Part shown: one piece after another, positions 26,901 to 35,533 of the stretch
How the letters are laid out: each line of letters starts with the position of its first letter
How positions within the stretch are numbered: position 1 is the stretch's first letter
Assembly: GCA_021324855.1 (NCBI GenBank)
Contig: JAJPIG010000004.1
Location: forward strand, 62,001-126,000
Direction of reading: 5' to 3'
DNA length: 64,000 nucleotides
Source: Pseudomonadota bacterium
GTDB taxonomy: Bacteria > Desulfobacterota > Binatia > Binatales > Binataceae
Notes under the pieces: model-generated
Seen by the model: only the letters and a program-made list of their open reading frames with translations
Databases searched by the model: none
What the model was told of the DNA's origin: nothing
Position numbers and translations under genes: made by a program

Positions 26901-27067
26901 GGGCTTGCGCCGGGAAGCTCCGCATCCACTACGATGGCCGGGAAATCGACGTTCGGCAGATCGCTGACCGGCAGATAGCGATAGGCGAACAGTCCGAATG
27001 CGACGATCGCAATCGAGACCAGCGTGGTCATTACCGGGCGGCGAATGAAGAGGTCGGAGATACTCAT
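23915..27067 (-). CDS. RND efflux transporter inner-membrane subunit (AcrB/MdtB/HAE1 type)
   Basis: This 1050-residue protein has the canonical RND plan: MSISDLFIRRPVMTTLVSIAI at the N-terminus, two large periplasmic loops, and twelve membrane helices in two sets. The proton-relay motif GFVVDDAIVMLENI (helix 4, two Asp) and the partner Lys in LVGLVKKNAIMMIDFAL (helix 10) are both intact. It pumps amphiphilic compounds from the inner membrane and periplasm through a TolC-like duct. Start at 27067, because this reads as the standard N-terminus. It lies 13 bases after the adaptor gene in one operon. No outer-membrane channel gene is adjacent. Confidence 0.95.
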   Translation of the reverse strand: MSISDLFIRRPVMTTLVSIAIVAFGLFAYRYLPVSDLPNVDFPAIVVDAELPGASPETMASSVALPLEKQFSTIAGIDSMTSTSIQGSTSISLQFDLNRNIDAAAQDVQAAIAQANADLPQGMPTPPTYRKVNPADKAILYLGLSSSTLPLSTVDSYAETQLAERISMINGVAQVQVYGAQKYAVRVQLDPRALAAHDIGIDEVAQAVQSGNVDMPTGTLYGMNQAFTVRANGQLFNAAAYRPLIVTYRKGSPVRLGDLGRVIDSVENDKVAGWINNDRGIVLGIERQPGTNTVEVINNIRQILPAFRADLPAAITLTTLYDRSQTIRSSVNDVQFTLMLTVFLVVMVIFVFLRNLSATIIPSLALPMSLIGTFAVMWLLGYTVDNLSLLALTLSVGFVVDDAIVMLENIVRHMEMGKSVLQAAYEGSREIGFTILSMTFSLAAVFIPVLFLGGVLGRLLHEFAVTIAAAILVSGFVSLTLTPMLCSRFLRPPESEHHGRLYMATERGFAAMLEAYRVSLNAVMRHRRATMIGLLLLVVGTGYLFTAVEKGFIPSEDTGQLLIFTKAAQGISFDAMVRHQKALAAILAKTPGIENYFSSCGNEGSFGAPNSGILFAHLKPRAERNFSVDQMINKLRPEMASVPGIFAFMQNPPIIQMTAQFTNALYQMTLQGANTEQLYHYAPILEQKMRAMSDLRDVDSDLQVSNPQVNVTIDRDKARELGVSAQAIEDALYDAYGSRQISTIYASNEEYRVILEVEPRFQDDPGTLSMLYVRSSNGSLVPLATVAKLERTLGPLAINHTGQLPSVTISFNVADGVSLGNALDEVKLLAADTLPDGITANFKGTAEAFQKSMGNLGMLLVLAILVIYLVLGILYESFIHPLTILSGLPAAGFGALLTLMLFGLELDLFSFVGVIMLVGLVKKNAIMMIDFALDAQRTENVDAATAIVEGCLIRFRPIMMTTMAALLGVLPIAIGTGVGADARRGLGMAVIGGLFFSQFLTLYITPVVYTYMDRFHQWLAMRHPEHREPATTSLRPEERRVIDGRRRAAS

Positions 27068-27080
27068 TGATAGTAGCCGC

Positions 27081-28235
27081 TCACGAGGCGGCATGCGGCG
27101 GGCCCGTCAGTGAACTCTTGATGCGCACCTTCGCGCCGGGCATGAGCTGCAATTGGCCGTCGGTCACGACGGTCTCACCGCGGCGAAGCCCGCGCTCGAC
27201 GATTACCTCTCCGTTGACGGTATCGCCTGGCACCACGGGACGCGTTTCCGCCTTCATGTCGCCATCAATAACGTAGACGTATGGACCCATCTGGCCGGTT
27301 TGGATCGCCTGCGCCGGGACGACCAGAGCGTCGGGGTGCTCACCGAGTGTAAGCCAGACATCGACGAATTCGCCGGGCCACAATCGTTCATCCTGGTTCG
27401 AAAAGAGCCCCTTCAGCGCGATCATCCCGGTGCTCGGATCGACCGTGTTATCGACGAAGCTCAATACGCCGCGCGCAGCATCCTGCTCCTGGCTGGGCGG
27501 CGCAGCGGTGACCTGAAGCTGATGCTCGGTCATGTGGCTTCGGACCTCCGCCAGGTCTTTCTCGGGCAGCGAAAAATCGACGTAAATCGGCTGCACCTGG
27601 TTGATGATCACCATGATACCGGAAGCATCGTTGGCTTTGACGAGATTGCCGGCGTGGAGTTTCAAATCGCCGGTGCGCCCCGTGATCGGCGCGTAGATCG
27701 AAGTGTATGAAAGATTGAGCCGCGCGGTCTCGACCATCGCTTCGTCGGCGGCGACGGTCGCACGCAGCGCCGCAGCATTGGCATGCGCCTGATCGTATTG
27801 CTCGCGCGAACCGACTCCCTGCTTCAGCAGATAATCGTAGCGGCGCTCATCGGTATTTGCCTGAATCATCTGGGCGCGGTCGCGCGCAAGTTGTGCCTCG
27901 GCCTGCTCGAGCGCCGCCCGAAACGGCCGCGGGTCGATCGTGAACAACAACTGACCCTGCTTGACCTCGTCGCCCTGCTTGAAATGGACCGCGTCAAGCC
28001 GTCCGTCGATGCGCGCCTTTACTGAGACCGTCGAATAAGCCTCGACCGTGCCGATGGCATGGATTTGGTAGGGTACGCTCTTTTGCTCGACCTGCGTGAC
28101 AAGGACCGGGACCGGCGGCCGGGCGAGTCTCGCCTGCTGATCGGCGCCGCCGCGACATCCGTAGACGAGCGCGGTTACAACCAAACCGAGCACGACCAGC
28201 AGGATGGCGCGAGATAGGAAGCGGTCGGACCTCAT
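27081..28235 (-). CDS. RND periplasmic adaptor (membrane fusion protein), probable lipoprotein
   Basis: The 384-residue product has an N-terminal membrane segment ending in VYGC, a plausible lipobox. Next come the adaptor modules: the biotinyl-lipoyl half VKARIDGRLDAVHFKQGDEVKQGQLLF, a coiled-coil hairpin (about residues 110-175), the second half with SIYAPITGRTGDLKLHAGNLVK, and a beta-barrel ending in GETVVTDGQLQLMPGAKV. It links the RND pump to an outer-membrane channel. It is the first gene of the operon with the pump. Most similar in layout to MdtA/AcrA adaptors. Confidence 0.94.
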   Translation of the reverse strand: MRSDRFLSRAILLVVLGLVVTALVYGCRGGADQQARLARPPVPVLVTQVEQKSVPYQIHAIGTVEAYSTVSVKARIDGRLDAVHFKQGDEVKQGQLLFTIDPRPFRAALEQAEAQLARDRAQMIQANTDERRYDYLLKQGVGSREQYDQAHANAAALRATVAADEAMVETARLNLSYTSIYAPITGRTGDLKLHAGNLVKANDASGIMVIINQVQPIYVDFSLPEKDLAEVRSHMTEHQLQVTAAPPSQEQDAARGVLSFVDNTVDPSTGMIALKGLFSNQDERLWPGEFVDVWLTLGEHPDALVVPAQAIQTGQMGPYVYVIDGDMKAETRPVVPGDTVNGEVIVERGLRRGETVVTDGQLQLMPGAKVRIKSSLTGPPHAAS

Positions 28236-28301
28236 CCAGTTGCCATACTATCAGTACCGATAAATGCGGGGAAAATCGCCGGTTCCGGCGCGCATCCGCG
28301 A

Positions 28302-29030
28302 CTATTTTTGCCCGACGTGAATTGCGATCAGGCCAAAGTTCAAAAGCTTGTAGCCGACCGCCGAAAATCCGGCATCGGACATGATTTGCGCCAGCCCATC
28401 TGCGTCAGGCAACTCGTTCAGCGAGCGCGGCAAATATCGGTAGGCGGCGAAATCGCCGCTCAGCGTGCCGCCGATCAGCGGCACGACGTGATTGAAGTAC
28501 GCAAGCGATAGCGGCCGGAGCATGCCCGGCGGATGCGTCACATCGAGGCAGGCGACGCGGCCGCCCGGCTTCAGCACGCGATGGAACTCGCGGAACGCGC
28601 CCGGCAGATCGATCAGATTGCGCAGCAGGAAACCATTGACCAGCGCGCCGAACGTATTGTCGGCGAAAGGCAGCGAGAGTGCGTCGCCGGCTGCGAATTG
28701 GATCGCCGTCGCGTTCGCGCTTGCCGCGGTCTTCTCGTGGGCCACGGCGAGCATCTCGGTTACAAAATCGACACCCACGACGTAACGCGCGCCCTGCCGG
28801 ATCAGCTCGAACGCCAGTTCGGCCGTGCCGGTCGCCACATCAAGCACAAGCTCGCCGCGCGGACGGACGGCGGCAGCCGTTGCCCGACGCCATCGGCGAT
28901 CCATCCCGAAGGTCATCACGCTGTTGACGCGATCATAGGCGGGCACGATGCGCGCAAACATCCGGCGGACCCACTCGGCCTTCTCGCCGGGCGCGTCGAA
29001 CATCGCGGATATTCGTCGAGGTTCGCGCAT
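28302..29030 (-). CDS. ubiE: UbiE/MenG-type quinone C-methyltransferase
   Basis: The 242-residue SAM methyltransferase has UbiE/COQ5 hallmarks: VRRMFARIVPAYDRVNSVMTFGMDRRWRR, SAM motif I LDVATGTAELAFEL, ALVNGFLLRNL and the FREFHRVLKPGGR signature. It methylates demethylmenaquinol and/or the ubiquinone precursor. The start at 29030 has no strong ribosome site; an in-frame ATG at 29003 is an alternative. It is divergent from the quinone oxidoreductase gene. Confidence 0.92.
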   Translation of the reverse strand: MREPRRISAMFDAPGEKAEWVRRMFARIVPAYDRVNSVMTFGMDRRWRRATAAAVRPRGELVLDVATGTAELAFELIRQGARYVVGVDFVTEMLAVAHEKTAASANATAIQFAAGDALSLPFADNTFGALVNGFLLRNLIDLPGAFREFHRVLKPGGRVACLDVTHPPGMLRPLSLAYFNHVVPLIGGTLSGDFAAYRYLPRSLNELPDADGLAQIMSDAGFSAVGYKLLNFGLIAIHVGQK

Positions 29031-29120
29031 GATGCGCCGCGATCATCGCGATCGCTTTCAGCGGATGCAAGGCCGGTTCCGCTTCTCTTGGCGCGCGGGT
29101 TATGGAAGAAGATTAGGAAT

Positions 29121-30101
29121 ATGAAGGCGATCATCTTCGACCGGCCCGGCGATGAATCGGTACTGCGACTTGGCGACGCGCCGGACCCGCGTCCCGGTTC
29201 CGACCAGTTGTTGATCAGAGTGAAAACCGCCGGCGTCAACCGCGCTGACCTGATGCAACGCGAGGGACGCTATCCACCGCCGCCGGGCGCATCGGAGATT
29301 TTGGGCCTTGAATGCGCAGGCGAAGTCGTGGAAGTCGGCTCGAACGTGAAGGACTGGCGGGTCGGTGACCGCGCGATGGCGTTGATACCGGGCGGCGGCT
29401 ATGCCGAGCTTGCCGTGGTCCATTACGGTTCAGCGATCCACGTGCCGCGAACGCTGAGCGACGAAGAGGCGGGAGGCATCCCCGAAGTCTACCTGACCGC
29501 GTTCCTCAATCTTTTCATGATTGGCGAGTTGCCGAAGGGCGGCGTCGCATTGGTCCATGGCGGAGGCAGCGGCGTCGGCACCGCGGCAATCCAGATGCTG
29601 CGCGAGGCGGGCGCGCGCTCGATCGTCACCGCCGGCTCGGACGAGAAATGCGAGCAGTGCCTCAAGTTCGGCGCCAATGTGGCTATCAACTACAACGCTG
29701 GCCCGTTTGCTCCCAAGGTGCGTGAAGCAAGCGGCGGGCGCGGCGTCGATGTGATCCTCGATATCGTCGGAATTCCTTATCTCGAGCAGAATCTCGACTC
29801 TTTGGCGCGCGGAGGGCGGCTCATCCTCGTGAGCCTTATGAAAGGGGCGCGCGGCGAAATCGATCTCGCCAAAGTACAGCGCAACCATCTGCGGATCATC
29901 GGATCGACGCTCAGAAGCCGTCCGGTGGAGGAGAAAGCGTCAATCATCACGAGTTTCCTGCGCCAGTTCGGCGGGGCTCTGGAAGCGGGCCGGATTCGCC
30001 CGCCGATTTATCGCGCGATGCCGCTCGCGGAAGCCGCCGAGGCGCATCGAATAATGCAGCGCAGCGAGCATTTCGGAAAAATTATCCTGCGCGCCGCTTG
30101 A
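29121..30101 (+). CDS. NADPH:quinone oxidoreductase-like zinc-free medium-chain dehydrogenase
   Basis: This 326-residue protein matches the quinone-oxidoreductase/PIG3 branch of the MDR superfamily: KTAGVNRADLMQREGRYPPPPG, GLECAGEVVEVGSNV, and the nucleotide-binding LVHGGGSGVGTAAIQM near residue 145. The structural and catalytic zinc ligands of alcohol dehydrogenases are absent, as usual in this branch. The ATG at 29121 gives the family's normal start; the frame is open 588 bases upstream, antisense to ubiE, which is not coding. It is followed 25 bases later by a SnoaL-like gene. Confidence 0.93.
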   Translation: MKAIIFDRPGDESVLRLGDAPDPRPGSDQLLIRVKTAGVNRADLMQREGRYPPPPGASEILGLECAGEVVEVGSNVKDWRVGDRAMALIPGGGYAELAVVHYGSAIHVPRTLSDEEAGGIPEVYLTAFLNLFMIGELPKGGVALVHGGGSGVGTAAIQMLREAGARSIVTAGSDEKCEQCLKFGANVAINYNAGPFAPKVREASGGRGVDVILDIVGIPYLEQNLDSLARGGRLILVSLMKGARGEIDLAKVQRNHLRIIGSTLRSRPVEEKASIITSFLRQFGGALEAGRIRPPIYRAMPLAEAAEAHRIMQRSEHFGKIILRAA

Positions 30102-30126
30102 CGCCGCACATAATGGGAGGTGAATC

Positions 30127-30750
30127 ATGAGCGCTCAGTCCAATGAACAGGCCTTGCGCCAGGTGCTCGACCGCGACGCGATTTTTGATCTCGTCCGGCT
30201 CGAGCGATTCTGGCGCGATCGCTGCGAGTGGGATCGGCTGCTGGCGGCGTACACCGAGCCGTCGATGGTGCGCGTGTCGTGGTTCAAGGGCAGCGCGCGC
30301 GATTTCGTCGAGGGTTCGCGCAAGATGCACGAGCGAGGCGGATACAGCAGGCACGTGATCCTGCCGACGTACCTGCAAATCGAAGGTGACCGCGCCCTTT
30401 CCGAGAGCGTCGGCCAGGTGCATCTGCGCGGCAAACTGCAAGGGATGAGTTACGATCTCATCGCGTACTGCCGGTTCCTCTCGCGCGTGGTGCGGACCAA
30501 AGACGGATGGCGGTTGCAGACCTTCGATGCGATTTACGATCGCGATGCGATCGCGCCGACAATCCCGGGCGAGCGCCTCGCGATCGATCCGGCAAAGCTG
30601 GAGGGCTTGCGCGCGTCATATCGCTTCATGAGCTACACGCTTGCAGCGAACGGTTATCAGGTCGACCCGGAACTACCCGGCGATGATCGGCCCGACCTGC
30701 TTAAGCAGCTTTACGACGCGGCCGACCGATGGCTTAAGACCGGCAAGTAG
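30127..30750 (+). CDS. SnoaL-like (NTF2-fold) protein
   Basis: The 207-residue product has a SnoaL-like domain: AIFDLVRLERFWRDRCEWDRLLAAYTEPSMVRVSWFKGSARDFVEG, a His in YSRHVILPTYLQIEGDRALSES, then VHLRGKLQGMSYDLIAYCRFLSRVVRTKDGWRL. A C-terminal helical extension of about 60 residues follows. Such proteins act as isomerases, cyclases or small subunits; none can be assigned. GGGAGG lies before the ATG. It probably shares a transcript with the upstream oxidoreductase. Confidence 0.85.
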   Translation: MSAQSNEQALRQVLDRDAIFDLVRLERFWRDRCEWDRLLAAYTEPSMVRVSWFKGSARDFVEGSRKMHERGGYSRHVILPTYLQIEGDRALSESVGQVHLRGKLQGMSYDLIAYCRFLSRVVRTKDGWRLQTFDAIYDRDAIAPTIPGERLAIDPAKLEGLRASYRFMSYTLAANGYQVDPELPGDDRPDLLKQLYDAADRWLKTGK

Positions 30751-30933
30751 GCTTTCCCCGCCAATGCGCACTGCGGGCGCACCGTGGCCAATCCTGGAAA
30801 AATGGCGATAGCGGCCGGATGCTGCCCGAGCGGATGCGTCGCGAACTTGCGGCACTGGTCGAGCGGATGCTTGCGTGACCCGCCATAGCGCAATCTGTTA
30901 GCCTGCCGCGCATCTCGATTTCGAGGAGGCGGG

Positions 30934-32643
30934 GTGAACGACACATCGATGCGGCTTGGTGCGCGGGCTTTGATATGGGGCTTCGCGCTCGTCGCTTTGT
31001 TGCTGGTCTCGCCGCTCACGGCGCAGACGCCCAACCCGATCCGGGCGCAGCTTCGCGCGCTGATCGAAGCGGGCGCCGCCCCGGAATTGCGATGGCCGGA
31101 CTTTGCCACCTACCAGGATCTCGCGCGCAAGTTCTATGACGCAGGCGGGTACGCGCCGGTCTGGACATCAAACGGTCAGCCTACCGCGCAAGCGTCGGCG
31201 ATGATCGCACAGTTCAAAAACGCCGCATCCAAGGGCCTCGATCCGAACGACTATGACGCTGCGAATTGGGATGCCCGGCTTCGGAAGCTCGGGCCGTCAG
31301 CGACGCCTACGGATGTCGCGAGCTTCGATCTCGCGCTCACGTTCTGCGCGATGCGTTACATCTCGGATCTGCACATCGGCCGCGTCAATCCGCAGAATCT
31401 GAAGTTCGGTCTCAACGTTGGAACGCACACCTACGATTTACCCGAGGTGTTACGCAAGCAGGTGATCGGCGCGGCCGACGTCAATGCGGTCATCCAAAGT
31501 TTCGAACCGCCTTATGCAGGATATCAGCGCACGGAAACCGCGTTGGCGGAGTATACGAAATTGGCCGCCCGTGGCGACGGGATTCCGTTGCCGATTCCCG
31601 CCCGGCCCGTCAGGCTCGGCGATCGATACGCCGGGATGAATCAGCTAATGTGGCGGCTGTGTCAACTCGGCGATCTTCCGCCCGCTCCGGATGCCATGGC
31701 TGCGCCGCCGACCAGTCTCGGCCCGCCCCAAATCTATGATGCCACCGCGGTAGCCGGCGTCGAACATTTTCAGAAGCGGCATGGCCTCGAACCCGACGGC
31801 GTGCTCGGCAGGGGCACGATCGCGGCGCTCAATCAGCCGCTGAGCAAGCGTGTGATGCAGTTGGAGCTGACGCTCGAACGTTACCGCTGGATTCCGCCGA
31901 ATTTTCCGCAGCCCCCGATCATCGTTAACATCCCGGAGTTCCGGCTGCGGACGATGCGCCGGCAACCGGCGAGCTTTCTCTCGATGCGGGTGGTGGTAGG
32001 CAAGGCATACCATCATAAGACGCCGGTCTTCGCGCAAAACATGCGCTACGTCATCTTTCGTCCCTACTGGGACGTGCCGCCGTCGATTCAGCAGGCCGAG
32101 CTGGTGCCGAAAATTCGCCGTAACCCCGGTTATCTTGCGAAAGAAAACTATGAAGTGGTGGATGCCAGCGGCAGGGTCGTAACCGATGGCGCGGTATCCG
32201 CCGATGTGCTGAATGGTTTGCGATCCGGCGCCTATCGAATTCGTCAGAAGCCGGGACCGAAGAATGCTCTCGGGCTCATCAAGTTCATTTTTCCCAATGC
32301 CTACAACGTCTACCTGCACAGCACGCCGAGTCCGCAACTTTTCGCCAGGGCACGCCGCGATTTCAGCCACGGATGCATCCGGGTTGAACATCCAGTTGAT
32401 CTGGCAGTGTGGGTGCTGCGCGATATTCCGGGATGGACGCGCGACAAGGTCATCGCGACCATGAACGACCCCAGCAAAAACAATCTGAAGGTCATTTTGC
32501 CGAAGCCGATTCCCGTGCTGATTCTTTACAGCACCGCGGTCGTCGAGCCGGATAACGAAGTGCATTTTTTCGACGATATCTATGGTTACGACGCCGAACT
32601 CGAAGATGCACTTGCAGCGCATTCGCAGGCCCTGCATCAGTGA
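30934..32643 (+). CDS. Murein L,D-transpeptidase (YcbB/LdtD-like)
   Basis: This 569-residue protein has a signal peptide (IWGFALVALLLVSPLTAQT), a scaffold domain at about 40-270, a peptidoglycan-binding helical module (AVAGVEHFQKRHGLEPDGVLGRGTI, about 275-300) and a C-terminal YkuD catalytic domain with SHGCIRVEHP and nucleophile Cys481. This order is that of the long YcbB-type enzymes, which make 3-3 cross-links in the periplasm. GTG start with GAGGAGG. It converges with and overlaps by seven bases the end of the GT39-type gene. Confidence 0.94.
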   Translation: MNDTSMRLGARALIWGFALVALLLVSPLTAQTPNPIRAQLRALIEAGAAPELRWPDFATYQDLARKFYDAGGYAPVWTSNGQPTAQASAMIAQFKNAASKGLDPNDYDAANWDARLRKLGPSATPTDVASFDLALTFCAMRYISDLHIGRVNPQNLKFGLNVGTHTYDLPEVLRKQVIGAADVNAVIQSFEPPYAGYQRTETALAEYTKLAARGDGIPLPIPARPVRLGDRYAGMNQLMWRLCQLGDLPPAPDAMAAPPTSLGPPQIYDATAVAGVEHFQKRHGLEPDGVLGRGTIAALNQPLSKRVMQLELTLERYRWIPPNFPQPPIIVNIPEFRLRTMRRQPASFLSMRVVVGKAYHHKTPVFAQNMRYVIFRPYWDVPPSIQQAELVPKIRRNPGYLAKENYEVVDASGRVVTDGAVSADVLNGLRSGAYRIRQKPGPKNALGLIKFIFPNAYNVYLHSTPSPQLFARARRDFSHGCIRVEHPVDLAVWVLRDIPGWTRDKVIATMNDPSKNNLKVILPKPIPVLILYSTAVVEPDNEVHFFDDIYGYDAELEDALAAHSQALHQ

Positions 32644-34349
32644 TCAGGGCAGGCCGCCGAGCCGGGCTCACCTGCGCCGCCAACATTGAGCAGCAACAGA
32701 TGCCCGCGTCGCGGATGTGGATTAGAGGAGACGAGCAGCAACTCCCATCCCATGATTTTCCCGCCCGGTGCTACGCGCGTTAGCTGATCGCCCCATACGA
32801 TCAGGTACGAAGCGCAGGGTTCGTTTGGCCGCAGCATCGAGCGACTCCACCCAGGAATTTTGCGGCGGAGATAGTAGGCGAGTTCGTATTCCGGCGCGCC
32901 AACGACGTGGAGCGGGCTGCGCCCGATGATCGGCTCCGCGCGCATCGCGAAATTTTTTAACGTGCGCTCGCGTGAAAATTCCGGGCGCAACACCCCGATC
33001 CACAAGCTCACGGTAGCCAGACTCGCGATCCCGATACAGACCGCTGACGCGTAGCCCCGGTTTGCCTTCAAAAAGAACAGGCCGGCAAGCGAGCTAATCG
33101 CCGCCGCGCCGATCGTCGCGACGAACCTCAAATCGTGACGAGCAAAATCGCTGACGATGAGGCCGATGTATGCCGCATCGCTCGATTGCATCGATCCGAC
33201 CAGCCGATTGGTAAGCTCCGGACGGCTGATTAAAACCAGACCGGCAACTGCGAGCGTCAGGATTGCGATCCCTGCGACCGCGCTCGCGATGCCGGTGAGG
33301 ACCGCGGTCCAATATCGCGGCGTGCGGCCGCGATCGGCGAACGGCGCGCTCAGCACGATCGCGAGCGGCGGCAGCGCTGGCAGGATGTAGTCATCGCGCT
33401 TGCTGCTTGCGATCGTGAAGATCGTCAGCACAGCAAGCATCATCGCGAGCTGGTAGAGAATCGGCCCGCCGGATTTTCGCTCCGGGAGCGTACAGACGAG
33501 AGCGGCAGGCAGATAGAAGATCAGGGGCAGAGAAGCGCCGATGAAGCGGAGGATGGTGTAATAGAAAGGCCGCGCCGCTTCACCCGTGCCTCCCATCTTC
33601 GACGGCATCAGATGCCCCAGGTTCTCCTGGAGGAACTGTACACGAAATAGCTGTGGATCCCTGAGGAACGCAGGAACGTACCAGAGCGCTGCGATTGCCA
33701 CCGCGATGACCAGCACGATCCACGGCCACCGATAAACGAGAAATTTCAGCGGATTGATTCCCGCGATGAGCGCATAGATCGCAATCGCGAGCGCCACCAG
33801 CACGATCGCGAGCGGTCCCTTGGTCATTACGGCAAGTCCCAGCAGGACGCCGCTTGCGATCGCACGCGAGGTCGAAAAGCCTCCGGTGACCAACGGATAG
33901 ATAGCGCAGTACCCGGCGAACATGAGGCAGGTGAAGAGCATGTCCGTGCGCAGGTAGGCGGCGCGCGAAGCGAAACCATAGATGCCGAGCAGGAACAGTA
34001 AGGCAATGCCGCCGGCGGAGCTGCCGAGATTTACGCACGTAAACGCGATTACAATCGCAGCGATCGCCGCTCCGGCCGCGAGCGAGATTGTGCGCACGCC
34101 GGGTTCATCGACCATGCCGCCGCGTGCCTTCGCGACTCCCGCCGCGAGCCAGTAATAGAGCGGCGGTTTCCGTGTCGCCTCGCCGTAGAGATCTTCGGGG
34201 ATCAGCCAGTGGCCGTGAGCAACGATATCGACGACGATACCGGCCGGACGCGACTCTTCGTCTTTTTGAAAGGGCGCGTTGAGCCCCTGGCTCAGAAAGA
34301 TCAGCGCCAGCGTGGCGCCTACCAGTGCTTTTAACAGGATCGCTCTCAA
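32637..34349 (-). CDS. GT39/ArnT-like membrane glycosyltransferase
   Basis: The 570-residue protein starts with a membrane helix followed by the lumenal catalytic loop FQKDEESRPAGIVVDIVAHGHWLIP and the RKPPLYYWLAAGVAKA motif, the pattern of ArnT and other PMT-like (GT-C) transferases. About eleven further hydrophobic helices and a C-terminal soluble domain follow. It should transfer a sugar from a polyprenyl-phosphate donor to a lipid or protein in the periplasm. The start is a TTG overlapping the sulfotransferase stop (TTGA), so the two are coupled. Confidence 0.88.
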   Translation of the reverse strand: MRAILLKALVGATLALIFLSQGLNAPFQKDEESRPAGIVVDIVAHGHWLIPEDLYGEATRKPPLYYWLAAGVAKARGGMVDEPGVRTISLAAGAAIAAIVIAFTCVNLGSSAGGIALLFLLGIYGFASRAAYLRTDMLFTCLMFAGYCAIYPLVTGGFSTSRAIASGVLLGLAVMTKGPLAIVLVALAIAIYALIAGINPLKFLVYRWPWIVLVIAVAIAALWYVPAFLRDPQLFRVQFLQENLGHLMPSKMGGTGEAARPFYYTILRFIGASLPLIFYLPAALVCTLPERKSGGPILYQLAMMLAVLTIFTIASSKRDDYILPALPPLAIVLSAPFADRGRTPRYWTAVLTGIASAVAGIAILTLAVAGLVLISRPELTNRLVGSMQSSDAAYIGLIVSDFARHDLRFVATIGAAAISSLAGLFFLKANRGYASAVCIGIASLATVSLWIGVLRPEFSRERTLKNFAMRAEPIIGRSPLHVVGAPEYELAYYLRRKIPGWSRSMLRPNEPCASYLIVWGDQLTRVAPGGKIMGWELLLVSSNPHPRRGHLLLLNVGGAGEPGSAACPDH

Positions 34350-35311
34350 ACCGCGGCGCTACGGCGCGGCGCGAGAGCCGCCTGGCTCGTCCAGGAGCGA
34401 CGCAGCTCCGGCAGTTCGCGTCCGAGGGTCGCCTCCAGCTCGCGCAGGTCCGGATCAAAGATCTCGCAGAGCCATTGGCGCGCCGTCGGATCGATCTCCG
34501 GACGCGGCGCCGACTTTACGAAGAAGCGCTGGAAGATAAGCCGCTTGATCGTATGATTCGCGCCAAAGCTTTTGGGCACCAGTATCTGGCCGGCGCGCCG
34601 CGCCCAGTTGCTGCCCGCCAGCCGTCGCGCCCACGCCCACCTCGCCACTCCGAAGCTGTTCTCGGCATAGCTGGTGTCGATTCGATCGAGGTACGCGGGA
34701 TCCACGCCGATAAAGTTCAATATGCCCGCAAGCGCCTCTTTCTTGCTCTCCGCCGAGCGGCGGAGCTCTTCGAACATAACAATTCGCACCCGCGCCGGGC
34801 CGAAAATGTCGAGGTAGCGTCGGACCTGGGCCGCATAGAGACCGAGCTCAACATAAAGCTGCGAAACGCCCCAGCCTTTCTCGCTCCGATTGAAATCCTC
34901 CTCGAGCGCCTCGAAAAAAGGCCGACGCTGGAGTCCCTCGCGGAGGTTCATCAAGTAGTGCGAATAGGCGCGTTCGACTGGATCGCGGAGCAGGATGATG
35001 ATCCGGGCCTCCGGAATCGCGCGATAGATCCGCGCCGGCGCCTCCGGACACCATAGATATGAAGGGCTTGCCTCGCCGATCGCCTTGAAACCGGCCGCTT
35101 TGCTGAACAGCGAAAGGTATTCGCTTTCATCTGTGACATAGGTAAAGAGATAGCGCTGTTCCCACGCCGGGCGGAGCTGAGCGAAATAGTGAGGCTCCTT
35201 AAGCGCGGGTAGGAAGACTTCAGGATGCTGCTTGAGATAGGTATAGAGCGAGGTAGTGCCGCTACTCGCCGCCCCGACGATAAGAAAATTCGGCCAGTTC
35301 GCTTGTGCCAT
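34346..35311 (-). CDS. PAPS-dependent sulfotransferase
   Basis: The 321-residue product has both PAPS-binding elements: the 5'-phosphosulfate loop IVGAASSGTTSLYTYL at residues 10-25 and the 3'-phosphate site IILLRDPVERAYSHYLMN. The KEPHYFAQLRPAWEQRY segment is also typical of bacterial carbohydrate/lipid sulfotransferases. It transfers sulfate to a hydroxyl. The gene overlaps the GT39-type glycosyltransferase, which suggests that the acceptor is a surface glycan or glycolipid built by that partner. Confidence 0.9.
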   Translation of the reverse strand: MAQANWPNFLIVGAASSGTTSLYTYLKQHPEVFLPALKEPHYFAQLRPAWEQRYLFTYVTDESEYLSLFSKAAGFKAIGEASPSYLWCPEAPARIYRAIPEARIIILLRDPVERAYSHYLMNLREGLQRRPFFEALEEDFNRSEKGWGVSQLYVELGLYAAQVRRYLDIFGPARVRIVMFEELRRSAESKKEALAGILNFIGVDPAYLDRIDTSYAENSFGVARWAWARRLAGSNWARRAGQILVPKSFGANHTIKRLIFQRFFVKSAPRPEIDPTARQWLCEIFDPDLRELEATLGRELPELRRSWTSQAALAPRRSAAV

Positions 35312-35533
35312 CTGGATTGGTCCGGTGGACAGGCTGAGGTGCGCCAGCGGCCCATCTTGCGCAATGCGGCCGCGGAACCACGCGCTGCGTCGGGATTATC
35401 CGGAAGAGTTAAAGCGTTTTGATCCGCGCTGGTCAAGCGGGCTGCAGCTCGGATCTTAGGAAATGCCGCTTGAGCGGCCGATCGCGAACCGATAAGAAAA
35501 CCCGCGACGTTTATCCGGACGGAGTTGACCCAC

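Noticed and set aside
28533-29120. An N-terminal extension of the quinone oxidoreductase frame upstream of 29121
   Set aside because: The extension is antisense to ubiE, and the normal MDR N-terminus begins at 29121.
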